Origin: Pseudomonadota bacterium
GTDB taxonomy: Bacteria; Myxococcota; Myxococcia; Myxococcales; Myxococcaceae
Assembly (NCBI GenBank): GCA_023423535.1
Contig: JAFAFL010000127.1
Coordinates: 10,393 to 74,392 of the forward strand
Direction: 5' to 3'
DNA: 64,000 nucleotides
The notes beneath the pieces are model-generated. The model was not told the origin of the DNA. It did not search any database and saw nothing but the letters and a program-made list of their open reading frames with translations. A program made the position numbers and the translations under genes. Positions 55,900 to 64,000 of the stretch are shown here, piece after piece; within the stretch, counting starts at the first letter, position 1; each line of letters starts with the position of its first letter.

Positions 55900-56911
55900 C
55901 CGCGCCTTCGCGCTGCGCCTGCTGGATCAGCGCCAGCTCCCTCACCGCGAGGTGTGGCTCACGCTGACCGAGGCGGAGGAGGTGGCCTCCGCCATCCGCG
56001 ACATGGCGGTGCGCGGCGCGCCGGCGATCGGGCTGGCGGCGGCGTACGGGATGGTGCTCGCGGCGAAGGCGCAGGAGGGGCGCGGCCGCGTCTCACTCGA
56101 GGCGATGCAGGAGGCGCGCACGCTGCTCGCCGGCACGAGGCCCACCGCGGTGAACCTCTTCTGGGCCCTTCGGCGGATGAGCGCCGTCGTCGAACGCGGG
56201 GCGGACGCGGGCGTGCTGCTCGAGGAGGCGAAGCGGCTTCACGCGCAGGACATCGACGGCAACCGGATGATCGCCGCCACCGGCGCGGACCGGATCGAGA
56301 AGGGGATGGGCGTGCTCACCCACTGCAACGCGGGCGCGCTGGCCACCGGCGGCGTGGGCACCGCGCTCGGCGTGATCGCGCAGGCGCACGCGCAGGGGAA
56401 GGAGATCCACGTGTACGTGGACGAGACCCGCCCGAGGCTGCAGGGCGCGAGGCTCACCGCGTGGGAGCTGTCGCGGCTGGGCGTTCCGCACACGCTGGTC
56501 TGCGACAACATGGCGGCGAGCCTCATGGCGCGCGGCCGGGTGCAGCTGTGCGTCACCGGCGCCGACCGCATCGCGGAGAACGGCGACGTGGCGAACAAGA
56601 TCGGCACCTACGGCGTGGCGGTGGCGGCGAAGCATCACGGGCTGCCGTTCTACGTGGCGGCGCCGCGGAGCACCTTCGACCTCGGCCTTCGGAGCGGCGA
56701 GCAGATCCCCATCGAAGAGCGCGACGCGCAGGAGATCACGCAGTGGGGCGAGGAGACGACCGCGCCCTTGGGTACGCGCGTGTGGAACCCGAGCTTCGAC
56801 GTGACGCCGGCGGGGCTCGTCCGCGCGATCTTCACCGACGTGGGGCCAGTCGATCCGGTGAACGCCGCGAACATCCGCCGCGTTCTGCATGCGCCGGAGG
56901 TCGCGGGCTAG
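55859..56911 (+). CDS. mtnA: Methylthioribose-1-phosphate isomerase (MtnA)
   Basis: A 350-residue enzyme of the eIF2B-like family that turns 5-methylthioribose-1-P into methylthioribulose-1-P. Substrate and catalytic residues lie in MAVRGAPAIGLAAAYG, CNAGALATGGVGTALG (catalytic Cys), VDETRPRLQGARLTAWEL and VTGADRIAENGDVANKIGTY (catalytic Asp). The ATG at 55859 overlaps the aldolase gene by 41 bp; ATG 55874 would overlap by 26 bp. It is the last gene of the operon. Confidence 0.95.
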   Translation: MHATEMLVPLAWDDRAFALRLLDQRQLPHREVWLTLTEAEEVASAIRDMAVRGAPAIGLAAAYGMVLAAKAQEGRGRVSLEAMQEARTLLAGTRPTAVNLFWALRRMSAVVERGADAGVLLEEAKRLHAQDIDGNRMIAATGADRIEKGMGVLTHCNAGALATGGVGTALGVIAQAHAQGKEIHVYVDETRPRLQGARLTAWELSRLGVPHTLVCDNMAASLMARGRVQLCVTGADRIAENGDVANKIGTYGVAVAAKHHGLPFYVAAPRSTFDLGLRSGEQIPIEERDAQEITQWGEETTAPLGTRVWNPSFDVTPAGLVRAIFTDVGPVDPVNAANIRRVLHAPEVAG

Positions 56912-56944
56912 GACACGCGTCGCGGCTGCGGGAGGATGCAGGGC

Positions 56945-58051
56945 ATGAACGGGTTCCAGCGGGCAGTGATACTGGGCGTGGCGTTGCTCCTCTGCTCTTT
57001 GGCCTCTCCTGGCTGCGGAGGGCGGGCCGAGGAGAAGCCGCCGCTCGACGTCTCGGAGCTTCCGCCCGCCGGCAACCCGGACGGGACCTGCACCGTCCCC
57101 GAGGCCGCGCGCGCGGAGGACGTCTCTTCACCGGACCGCGTGGTGGGCACCGGCACGAAGGACTCCTGCACCGCCGACGCGTTCATCGCAGCGGTGGCGC
57201 AGGGCGGCGTCATCACCTTCGACTGCGGCCCGGACCCGGTGACGATCACCCTCGACCGCACCGCGAAGATCTTCAACGACAAGGCGCGCCGGGTGGTCAT
57301 CGACGGCGGCGGCAAGGTCACGCTCAGCGGCGGCGGGAAGGTGCGCATCCTCTACATGAACACCTGCGACAAGGCGCAGGTCTGGACCACGCCGCACTGC
57401 GACAACCAGGACCACCCGCAGCTCACGGTGCAGAACCTCACCTTCGCGGACGGAGACTCCACCGGCGAGACAGTAGACCTCGGCGGTGGCGGCGCGATCT
57501 TCGCGCGAGGCGGCCGGCTGAAGATCGTCAACGCGCGCTTCGTGCGGAACCGGTGCGATCCCAATGGACCGGACGTGGGCGGCGCGGCGGTGCGCACGCT
57601 CGACCAGTTCAACGATCAGCCGGTGTACGTGGTGAACAGCACCTTCGGCGGCAGCGAAGAGCTGGCCAACGAGTGCTCCAACGGCGCCGGCCTCTCGAGC
57701 ATCGGCGTGTCGCACACGGTCATCAACAGCGTGTTCACCCACAATCGCGCGGTGGGCATCGGCGCGAATCCGGCGCGCGTGGGAACGCCCGGCGGAGGCA
57801 ACGGGGGCGCCATCTACAACGACGGCAACACCTTCCGGCTCCACCTCTGCGGCACGCGGATGGAGCACAACAGCGCCAGGGAGGGCGGCGGCGCGATCTT
57901 CTTCGTCAGCAACGACCGCTCCGGCACGCTGCGCATCGAGCACAGCGTGCTGCGGGCGAACCCCAGCGCCCGCTTCGAGACGCAGGGCCTCCCCGGCGTG
58001 TTCGTGCTGGGGAAGGGCGACCCGGAGATCGTCTCCTCCACGCTGGAGTAG
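56945..58051 (+). CDS. Lipoprotein with right-handed β-helix
   Basis: A 368-residue lipoprotein: QRAVILGVALLLCSLASPGC with lipobox SPGC, then GGRAEEKP. From ~residue 90 the chain has β-helix-type rungs of ~22-25 residues: ITFDCG, VTITLDR, RVVIDGGGKVTLSGGG, LTVQNLTFADGD, LKIVNARFVRNRC, VYVVNSTFGG, HTVINSVFTHN, LRIEHSVLRANP. Rungs N-S-T-F and N-S-V-F form Asn ladders. Such folds are often polysaccharide binding or lyase. Catalytic residues were not identified. ATG 56945 is used; 56936 adds three residues. Confidence 0.75.
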   Translation: MNGFQRAVILGVALLLCSLASPGCGGRAEEKPPLDVSELPPAGNPDGTCTVPEAARAEDVSSPDRVVGTGTKDSCTADAFIAAVAQGGVITFDCGPDPVTITLDRTAKIFNDKARRVVIDGGGKVTLSGGGKVRILYMNTCDKAQVWTTPHCDNQDHPQLTVQNLTFADGDSTGETVDLGGGGAIFARGGRLKIVNARFVRNRCDPNGPDVGGAAVRTLDQFNDQPVYVVNSTFGGSEELANECSNGAGLSSIGVSHTVINSVFTHNRAVGIGANPARVGTPGGGNGGAIYNDGNTFRLHLCGTRMEHNSAREGGGAIFFVSNDRSGTLRIEHSVLRANPSARFETQGLPGVFVLGKGDPEIVSSTLE

Positions 58052-58072
58052 TCCGCCAGCGGCTCCGCGGCG

Positions 58073-58654
58073 TCAGCGCGGGGCGGGCGCGGCGGTGGCG
58101 GGTGCCTCCTGCTCGGGGCGCTGGCTGTCGGCCGGCGTGAGGTAGAGGTGGTGGCAGGAGACGCAGGTCTCGGTGATGCGTCCCAGCGCTTGCCCGAGCC
58201 CGACCGCGTCCTTTGCCCTCGCGGCGGTGTGCGCTTCGGCGGCGCGGCTGCGGAGCACGTCCTGGAGCGTGAAGAACCCGTCGCCCAGTACCGCCGCGGC
58301 CTCGTCGCCCACCGTCTGCTTCGCGAGCCGGGGCTCCTGCTGCAGCCCGTGCGCGGCGCGAGCGGCGGCGTCGTAGTCGAGCACCGTGGCGGCGCGGAAG
58401 AGCTCCTGCGCGTCGCGCGCGTGGTGGGTCATCTTCCGCCGGAGCACCTCCTTCACCCGCGCGTTCACGTGCGCCGGATCGAAGGCGCGGGCCACGGGTT
58501 CCGGCTGTGGCTTCTTCTTCTGGGCCACCGGCGGAAACGGGGCGGAGGGGGCCTCGAGCTCGGAGGCGTACGTGGGCACGTGCGCGCCGGCGAGCAGGAG
58601 AAGCACTCCGCCGAGCGCCGGGGCCGTACGTTCGAGCAATCTCTTGCGCGACAT
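58073..58654 (-). CDS. Periplasmic cytochrome c, c'-type layout
   Basis: A 193-residue protein with an export signal (APALGGVLLLLAGAHVPTYA) starting at ATG 58654. One haem motif CxxCH (TCVSCHH) lies near the C-terminus, as in cytochrome c' and related four-helix cytochromes rather than N-terminal class I. The 90 residues before it are helical (KEVLRRKMTHHARDAQELFRAA). A Pro/Lys/Gln linker (VAQKKKPQPEPVA) follows the signal. Met-ligand is not evident. Possible electron transfer or gas binding. It is alone, 21 bp from the β-helix gene. Confidence 0.8.
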   Translation of the reverse strand: MSRKRLLERTAPALGGVLLLLAGAHVPTYASELEAPSAPFPPVAQKKKPQPEPVARAFDPAHVNARVKEVLRRKMTHHARDAQELFRAATVLDYDAAARAAHGLQQEPRLAKQTVGDEAAAVLGDGFFTLQDVLRSRAAEAHTAARAKDAVGLGQALGRITETCVSCHHLYLTPADSQRPEQEAPATAAPAPR

Positions 58655-58799
58655 CGGGCACCTCGCAGGACGGGTTGGACGGCGCCCTTCTGGCTGCAAG
58701 ACGGGCACCAGCACCCCCTCCCTCTGAGGGCCCGCGCGCCCGCCCGCACAGCCTGCGGATGCCGGAAGGGGCCTGCATTTCCTGCGCGCACAGGTGGCG

Positions 58800-59594
58800 T
58801 CAGCCCGCGCTGCCCGGCGGAAGCTCGCCCTGCGCCTCGAGCCACTCCAGCAGGCGCGCGTTGAACTTCCGGAACACGTCGGCGTGCATCATGTGGCCCG
58901 CGCCCGAGAGGGTCTCGCGCCGCGCGTTGCCGAGGCTCCGCTCCAGCGCCTCGAGCGTGGGCCGGTAGAAGTCCGCGCTCCGGTCCCCGCCGAGCAGCAG
59001 CACCGGCCGCTCCACCCTGCGCAGCGCGGCGTAGCGCACCGCGTACGCCCCCAGCGCGGCGATGTCCTGCCGGATGGGCCTCCACAGCGCCCGCGAGCGC
59101 TCCCTGTAGGGCCCGGGGATGCGCTCCCAGGCCTCGTCGCCGAGCACGCTGCGGAGGAAGAACTCCGCGGCGGCGGGACCTCCCTCCGTCCGCTGCAGCT
59201 CGTCGTAGCGCGCGAGGAAGTGCTCCGGGATGGGCGGCACGCTGTCGCTCGCGGCCAGCGGCGGCTCCATCAGCACCGCCGAGCCCACGAGCTCCGGGTA
59301 GCGCCGCGCGAGGTCCAAGGCCACCACCCCGCCGAAGCTCTGGCCCACCACCACCCGCGGTTTGCCGCCACCGTGCTCGCGCAGCAGCGCCGCCGCGTCG
59401 TCCGCGTGCTCCTCCACGGTGAGGTAGTCGCAGCCTTCGGGCAGCGGCGACTGGCCGGTGCCCCTGCGGTCCCAGGCCACGCAGCGCACGCTGTTGCGCA
59501 GCTGCGCGAGCTGGATGGTCCAGGTCCCGTGGTCGGTGGCACTTCCGTGGATGAAGAAGACGGGCGGACCGTCTCCCCGGATGACGACATGCAT
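58800..59594 (-). CDS. α/β-hydrolase
   Basis: A 264-residue α/β-hydrolase with no signal. Oxyanion loop FFIHGSATDHGTW, nucleophile elbow VVVGQSFGGVVAL (GQSFGG, Ser ~residue 106), acid in the region LLLGGDRSADFY and His in SGAGHMMHADVF match the fold's catalytic order. DRRGTGQS fits the strand after the oxyanion loop. The family includes esterases, haloalkane dehalogenases and peroxidases; the substrate cannot be told. It begins 4 nt after the stop of the SppA gene, so it is co-expressed with it. Confidence 0.9.
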   Translation of the reverse strand: MHVVIRGDGPPVFFIHGSATDHGTWTIQLAQLRNSVRCVAWDRRGTGQSPLPEGCDYLTVEEHADDAAALLREHGGGKPRVVVGQSFGGVVALDLARRYPELVGSAVLMEPPLAASDSVPPIPEHFLARYDELQRTEGGPAAAEFFLRSVLGDEAWERIPGPYRERSRALWRPIRQDIAALGAYAVRYAALRRVERPVLLLGGDRSADFYRPTLEALERSLGNARRETLSGAGHMMHADVFRKFNARLLEWLEAQGELPPGSAG

Positions 59595-59598
59595 GGCG

Positions 59599-61389
59599 CT
59601 AGAAGCGCACCTCCGGCACCGGCGCCGAGAGCACGCCCCCGCTCCCGATGCCCACCGCCCGCAGCGCGCGCTGGACCTTCGTCACGTCCCCGCGCAGCGC
59701 CCTGAGGCCGCTGTCCACCTGCGCGCCCTCCTTCTCGCTGTTGTCGCCCTCGGGCCCGCCGCCGAAGAGCGCCATCAAGGCCTCCACGCCCTTCTTCTCC
59801 TTCGGATAGACGCGCACCCGCACCGGCCGGTCCGGAGGAATGTTCGCCGCCGCCTTTGCCAGCTCCAGCGCGCGCCGCATCCCGCCGAGCTCGTCCACGA
59901 GCCCCATCGCCTTCGCGTCCTCGCCGGTCCACACCCGTCCGCGCGCGACCTTCTGCAGCTGCTCCAGCGGCAGCTTGCGCCCCGCCGCCGCCTTGCGCGT
60001 GAAGTCGCCGTAGATGCGGTCGAGCTCCGCGTCGATCCGCGCCTGGTGCTCCGGGGTCAGCGGCTGGTCGGTGCTGAAGAGCGTCGCGTTGCGGCCCTCG
60101 GCCACGGTCTCCCAGTTCACGCCCAGCTTCGCCCACAGGTCGCGGGTGACGAACTTGCCCGCGTACACGCCGATGCTCCCGGTGATCGTCCCCGGCTGGG
60201 CGACGATCTTGTCCGCGTCCATCGCCACGAAGTAGCCGCCCGACGCCGCCACGTTGCCCATGGTGGCGATGACCGGCTTGCCTGCCTCGCGCGCCCGCTG
60301 CACCTCGCGCCGAACGGTGTCCGAGGCCACGTACGAACCGCCGGGGCTGTCGATGCGGAAGACGATCGCCTTCACCGCCGGATCCTCCACCGCGCGCCGG
60401 AACGCCGCCGCCACCGTGTCCCCGCCCATCGTCGGGTCGCCGCCGAGCGGGCTCTGCTGGCTCTTGCCGCGCATCACCTGGCCCACGCCGTAGATGAGCG
60501 CCACCGTGTCCTGTCCCTCGAGGTTCGGCCTGCCCGCGCGCTCGAGGTAGCGCTTCAGCCAGAGCAGCTCCGCGCCCTTGCCCCAGGTCTCCTTCACCCG
60601 CTCGTACACCTCGTCGCGGTAGAGCAGCCCGTCCACCAGCTTCGCCTCCAGCGCCTCGTCCGCGAGGTAGGGGCCCGAATCCACCAGCCGGCGGACCTCG
60701 TCCTCCGAGAGCTTCCGGCCCTCGGCCACGCCGCGCACCAGCTGCCCGAAGAAGGAGCGCACCAGCGCCTCGGTCGCCTCGCGATGCGCGGGGGTGAGGC
60801 CCTGCTCGGTGAAGAGGTTCACCGCGTTCTTGTACTCGTAGCGCGCGTTCATCTGCGGCTGCACGCCGAGCTTCTCCAGCGCCTCCCTGGCGAACGGCGT
60901 CTCCACCGCGAGGCCCATGAAGCCCACGTCACCGGAGGGCTGCAGGTAGATCTCGTCGAACGCCGAGGCGAAGAGGTAGGCGCCGTTGCCGTTGGAGAAC
61001 TCGCCGTAGCTGTCCGCCCACGCGACCGCCTTCTTCCCCTTCGCGCGGAAGGCCTTCACCGCGTCCGCCAACTCCTGCGTGGCCGCGAGGCTCCCCGGCG
61101 CGGTGGCCACGTGGGCCACCAGTCCCTTCACCCGCGGGTCGCCGGACGCCTTCTCCAGCGCGTCCACCGCGTCCCGGAGGCTGAGGGGCCGGGTGCCGCC
61201 GAGCGCCGCGAAGGGGTCCTCCTGCGCGAGCTCCACCAGCGGCTCGTCGATCCGGAGCTCGAGCACCACGTCGCCGGAGACGCCCTTCGGACCGCCGCCG
61301 CCGAGCATGAACATGCCGACCACCGCCACGAAGGCGAGGCCCACGAAGACCGCGGTGGCGATGGCGAAGATGATGAGGAACTTGCGCAT
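59599..61389 (-). CDS. sppA: Signal peptide peptidase SppA (67-kDa type)
   Basis: A 596-residue membrane-anchored Ser/Lys protease that removes leftover signal peptides. One N-terminal anchor (LIIFAIATAVFVGLAFVAVV) precedes two tandem ClpP-like domains. The catalytic dyad is split between them: Lys187 in YEYKNAVN and Ser383 in NVAASGGYF, as in E. coli SppA (Lys209, Ser409). IDSPGGSYVASD and GSIGVYAGKF are typical. It follows ygfZ by 9 nt. Confidence 0.95.
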   Translation of the reverse strand: MRKFLIIFAIATAVFVGLAFVAVVGMFMLGGGGPKGVSGDVVLELRIDEPLVELAQEDPFAALGGTRPLSLRDAVDALEKASGDPRVKGLVAHVATAPGSLAATQELADAVKAFRAKGKKAVAWADSYGEFSNGNGAYLFASAFDEIYLQPSGDVGFMGLAVETPFAREALEKLGVQPQMNARYEYKNAVNLFTEQGLTPAHREATEALVRSFFGQLVRGVAEGRKLSEDEVRRLVDSGPYLADEALEAKLVDGLLYRDEVYERVKETWGKGAELLWLKRYLERAGRPNLEGQDTVALIYGVGQVMRGKSQQSPLGGDPTMGGDTVAAAFRRAVEDPAVKAIVFRIDSPGGSYVASDTVRREVQRAREAGKPVIATMGNVAASGGYFVAMDADKIVAQPGTITGSIGVYAGKFVTRDLWAKLGVNWETVAEGRNATLFSTDQPLTPEHQARIDAELDRIYGDFTRKAAAGRKLPLEQLQKVARGRVWTGEDAKAMGLVDELGGMRRALELAKAAANIPPDRPVRVRVYPKEKKGVEALMALFGGGPEGDNSEKEGAQVDSGLRALRGDVTKVQRALRAVGIGSGGVLSAPVPEVRF

Positions 61390-61398
61390 GGGATCCTT

Positions 61399-62508
61399 TT
61401 ACGCCCCGGCGGCGCGCAGGGGCAGCGCCGAGACTTCCGCCGTCACAGGTCCATCACCCACCGTCACCCGCGTGCCCGGCGCGAGGTGCGCGCGGTGCAC
61501 GTAGCCGAGCGCCACCTGCTGACCCTTCAGCGGCGAGCGCACGGCCGTGGTGATGAAGCCGATCTTCTTTCCGTCCACCCGCAGGTCAGCGCCCGGCGCC
61601 GCCTCGGCCTCGCCGAGCAGCAGGCCCACGAGCTTCTTGTTCATCTGGCCGCGGTACGTGGCGCGGGCAATGACCTCCTGCCCGACGTAGCAGCCCTTGT
61701 TGTAGCTGATGGCGTGCACGAGCTCCGCCTCCAGCGGGATGGTCGTCTCGAGGAGGTCCTGTCCGAACCGGGGCACCCCGTCCTCTACGCGCACCGGCTC
61801 CAGCGATTGCAGGCCCGCGCGCGCGAGACCCAGCTCCGCGCCCTCTGCCTCGAGGTGTCCCCACAGCGCGCCGAGCCGTTCGCGGGGCACGAGCAGATCA
61901 GCGCCGACACGCGAGAGCAGCGACGCGAGCAGCGCCACCTTTTCTCCCTCCCACTCCACCGCGGGCGGCGTGAAGCCGGTGACGCGGCCCTCCTTGTCGG
62001 TGACCGGGACTGGCTTGATGCCGAAGGCCTTCTCCACCAGCTCCAGCGCCTTCGGACCGACGAGGCCCACCACCGCGACGGCCTCCTGCGCGTCGTGAAG
62101 CTCCGCGTCTTCGGAGATGAGGTGCCGGTCGAGGAACGCGCGCACCGGTTCGAAGGTGCCCGGCTCGAGGTCCACCACCACGTCCGCATCCCGCACCAGC
62201 GCGCGCGCATCCGCCACCATGGCGCCCTTCACCGTGACCAGCGTCGCGTACGCGCTCTGCCACGGACCGAGGCCCTTGATGTCCTGGGTGTTCATGCCGT
62301 GGAAGAAGCTCACCCGGTCCTCTCCGGTGATCCGCAGCGCATCGCGGAAGGAGAGATCCACCAGCGCCACCCCTTCGCGCGCGGCCGCGTACTCGGATGC
62401 GGGATCGCCGTAGTGGAGGACGATCTCGCGGCCGGAGCGCTCGCCGAAGTGGGCTCCCTTTTCCTTTTGCACGTCATGGAGAGGCAGGGTTTGCATGGCC
62501 TGCGCCAT
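61399..62508 (-). CDS. ygfZ: Folate-dependent Fe-S assembly factor YgfZ
   Basis: A 369-residue aminomethyltransferase-like protein. YgfZ is distinguished from GcvT by the motif KGCYVGQEVIAR, which carries the conserved Cys of the family and lies in the region KGCYVGQE near the C-terminal third. LVDLSFRDALRITGEDRVSFF and GMNTQDIKGL match the folate domain. It helps assemble or repair Fe-S enzymes such as MiaB. ATG 62508 is preferred for the GGAGGG upstream; ATG 62496 would shorten it by four residues. First gene of the ygfZ-sppA-hydrolase operon. Confidence 0.9.
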   Translation of the reverse strand: MAQAMQTLPLHDVQKEKGAHFGERSGREIVLHYGDPASEYAAAREGVALVDLSFRDALRITGEDRVSFFHGMNTQDIKGLGPWQSAYATLVTVKGAMVADARALVRDADVVVDLEPGTFEPVRAFLDRHLISEDAELHDAQEAVAVVGLVGPKALELVEKAFGIKPVPVTDKEGRVTGFTPPAVEWEGEKVALLASLLSRVGADLLVPRERLGALWGHLEAEGAELGLARAGLQSLEPVRVEDGVPRFGQDLLETTIPLEAELVHAISYNKGCYVGQEVIARATYRGQMNKKLVGLLLGEAEAAPGADLRVDGKKIGFITTAVRSPLKGQQVALGYVHRAHLAPGTRVTVGDGPVTAEVSALPLRAAGA

Positions 62509-62571
62509 ATAACGGTGAGCCCTCCGCGGCACCACCCGGACGCTGGCCCGCGTCTGGCAGCACGCCCTCTC

Positions 62572-62961
62572 ATGTCACTCTCGAAACCCGCTCCGCACGG
62601 GCTCTTCGCCCTCCTGATTCTCTCCCTCGCGTGGGCCTGCGCGGCGCGTCAGGAGCCTGCCCCGTCCGTACGCGGGACGGACGGTCCGTCCGCGATCGTG
62701 GACGCCGTTCCGGGGGAGCTGCTGGTGCGCGTCGAGGTGCCGGAGGGGCTGGCGACAGAGGAGTGGCCGCGGCTGCTCGGCCGAGGCGACTTGAGCGCCG
62801 CAGTGGTGGAATGCTTGCTGCAAACCTGCAGGGTCGCCCTCACGCGGAAGGATGGTCCGGTGGATCTGGATTGGACGTCGGAGATCGCGGTTCAGCTCGA
62901 GGCGGCGCGCCTGCCGGGCATCCGCTCGGTGGAGCTCAACACCCTCTCGCAGGCCCGGTGA
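62572..62961 (+). CDS. Lipoprotein consisting of a free-standing subtilase prodomain
   Basis: A 129-residue lipoprotein: FALLILSLAWAC with lipobox AWAC, then ARQEPAPS. The remainder matches the prodomain of the adjacent subtilase in order: PGELLVRVEVP (PGEIILRTEQP there), a central RVALT (LVRFRE), EIAVQLEAARLPGIRSVELN (ELAVRLAALEGIRFTEVN), and LSQAR (LRHAF). Subtilase prodomains fold the protease and inhibit it, so a separate copy may regulate the neighbour. The subtilase ATG lies 4 nt after this stop. Confidence 0.8.
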   Translation: MSLSKPAPHGLFALLILSLAWACAARQEPAPSVRGTDGPSAIVDAVPGELLVRVEVPEGLATEEWPRLLGRGDLSAAVVECLLQTCRVALTRKDGPVDLDWTSEIAVQLEAARLPGIRSVELNTLSQAR

Positions 62962-62965
62962 CGAG

Positions 62966-64000
62966 ATGCGCGCTTACGCAGGACTCATGGCGGCTTTGTG
63001 TCTGGTGATTCTCGGCTGCATGGACTGCGGCGGAGAAGACGTGCCGCTGCCGGAGCCGACGCCGACAAACCCCGGCAGTGATCCCGGCCGCAGCGGCGCG
63101 GGCATCAGCGGCACGCTCACGCTCTTCGAGGGCGGCGCGCAGAGCTTCGAAGTGGGGAGGGCGGAGCTGTTGCCGAAGGGCCTGCTCGAGGCGGTGCGCG
63201 CGTCGAGGCAGCGGACCCAGAGCGGCGTGCCCGCGTCGAGTCTCCGCGGTGCGCTGCCCCCTACCTCGTCGCCCTCTGGCAACCGGATGGAGTTCGAGGC
63301 GCAGCACGACGTCCGCACCGGCACCTCCGAACGACTGCCCGGCGAGATCATCCTCCGCACCGAGCAGCCGATGACCGCCTCCGAGCTGCTCGCGCGGGTA
63401 CGAAGCGAAGGCCTGCGCGCCGAGCACCTCGGCTTCGCCAGCGAGCACCTGCAGCTGGTGCGGTTTCGCGAGCTGGGCACCGGCGAGCCGCTCGACGTGG
63501 GCCGCACGGAAGAACTGGCGGTGAGGCTTGCGGCCCTCGAGGGGATCCGCTTCACCGAGGTCAATGCGCTCCGCCATGCCTTCGCGGCGCCGAACGACGA
63601 GCACTTCTCACTGCAGTGGCACTACGGCGCGCTGAACCTTCCGGCGGCTTGGGACGTGACCCAGGGCGCGTCGTCGGTGGTGGTGGCGGTGATCGACACC
63701 GGCATCCTTCAACATCCGGATCTGGTGGGGCGGCTGCTCCCCGGCGCGGACTTCATCAGCGACGCCTCGCGCGCGCGCGACGGCAACGGCCGCGACATGG
63801 ATCCGACCGATCCCGGTGGAGACCTGCCGAACGGCGGCTCCTCCTGGCACGGCACGCACGTGGCGGGAACGATCGGCGCGGCCTCGAACAACGGCAGCGG
63901 CGTGGCGGGTGTGGATTGGCAGGCGCGCATCCTTCCGGTGCGGGTGCTGGGGCGGGGCGGGGGAACGGACTTCGACATCGCCGCGGGGATGACCTGGTCG
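62966..64000 (+). CDS. Secreted subtilisin-family (S8) protease, cut off by the window end
   Basis: Lipoprotein signal (AGLMAALCLVILGC, lipobox ILGC), a Pro/Gly linker, a ~150-residue N-prodomain (GEIILRTEQPMTASELLARV to EVNALRHAF), then the S8 catalytic domain. The Asp box is VAVIDTGI with Asp244; the His box is HGTHVAGTIG with His295. The catalytic Ser and the rest lie beyond 64000. ATG 62966 is used, with no ribosome site clearly better than the overlap with the upstream gene (4 nt apart). A prodomain copy lies directly upstream. Confidence 0.9.
   Translation, partial: MRAYAGLMAALCLVILGCMDCGGEDVPLPEPTPTNPGSDPGRSGAGISGTLTLFEGGAQSFEVGRAELLPKGLLEAVRASRQRTQSGVPASSLRGALPPTSSPSGNRMEFEAQHDVRTGTSERLPGEIILRTEQPMTASELLARVRSEGLRAEHLGFASEHLQLVRFRELGTGEPLDVGRTEELAVRLAALEGIRFTEVNALRHAFAAPNDEHFSLQWHYGALNLPAAWDVTQGASSVVVAVIDTGILQHPDLVGRLLPGADFISDASRARDGNGRDMDPTDPGGDLPNGGSSWHGTHVAGTIGAASNNGSGVAGVDWQARILPVRVLGRGGGTDFDIAAGMTWS

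Noticed and set aside
61399..62508. Glycine cleavage T protein (GcvT)
   Set aside because: KGCYVGQE with its Cys is specific to YgfZ, and no gcvP or gcvH gene is adjacent.

Overview
The window is GC-rich DNA (roughly 70 %) from a Gram-negative bacterium, most likely a myxobacterium (phylum Myxococcota). The evidence is one C-terminus that looks like a MYXO-CTERM sorting tail, about ten secreted lipoproteins with Asp/Ala/Gly-rich linkers after the lipobox, Cys-rich lipoprotein paralogues, two giant genes and a strong σ54-type promoter. The genus cannot be fixed from sequence alone. No rRNA, tRNA, IS element, prophage or CRISPR array was seen. It reads as chromosomal core sequence interspersed with lineage-specific surface proteins.

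Layout. 1-2.5 kb: the end of an unknown gene, a transglutaminase-like protein and two small unknowns. 2.5-6.1 kb: peroxiredoxin and arginine N-succinyltransferase (minus strand) face argC-argB. 6.1-12.4 kb: a MYXO-CTERM-like protein, an AraC regulator with a probable tandem operator, a surface lipoprotein, a secreted α/β-hydrolase-like protein paired with a membrane-anchored partner, and a response regulator fused to a photoactive-yellow-protein-like domain. 12.6-21.5 kb: an 1800-residue polytopic membrane protein coupled to a HAD phosphatase, a VOC protein and a membrane-embedded spermidine-synthase-like protein. 21.5-26.1 kb: small unknowns, a 22-nt repeat array, a DUF72 protein and a second SpeE-like enzyme. 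26.2-36.8 kb: a 2901-residue TPR protein followed by a lipoprotein, queC and a VanX-like dipeptidase in tight array. 37-43.8 kb: a porin with σ54 promoter and terminator, an ABC-ATPase remnant, two paralogous Cys-rich lipoproteins, XdhC, DUF1684 and small proteins. 43.8-52.3 kb: a propeller lipoprotein, a mixed-signature phosphofructokinase, an acetyltransferase, a LarA-like protein, a CAP-domain lipoprotein coupled to an M19 dipeptidase, and a CDF metal exporter with a Cys cluster. 52.4-56.9 kb: a compact operon tnaA-like/apt/mtnP/class II aldolase/mtnA. 56.9-64 kb: a β-helix lipoprotein, a cytochrome c, a hydrolase/SppA/YgfZ operon, and a subtilase (cut by the window end) preceded by a free-standing copy of its own prodomain.

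The most coherent pathway is 53.8-56.9 kb. MtnP would split methylthioadenosine, Apt would recover adenine, MtnA would isomerise methylthioribose-1-P, and a class II aldolase would cleave the product, as in the DHAP shunt. The most unusual single gene is the REC-PYP protein at 11.6-12.4 kb. All functional calls rest on motifs read by eye; no database search was possible.
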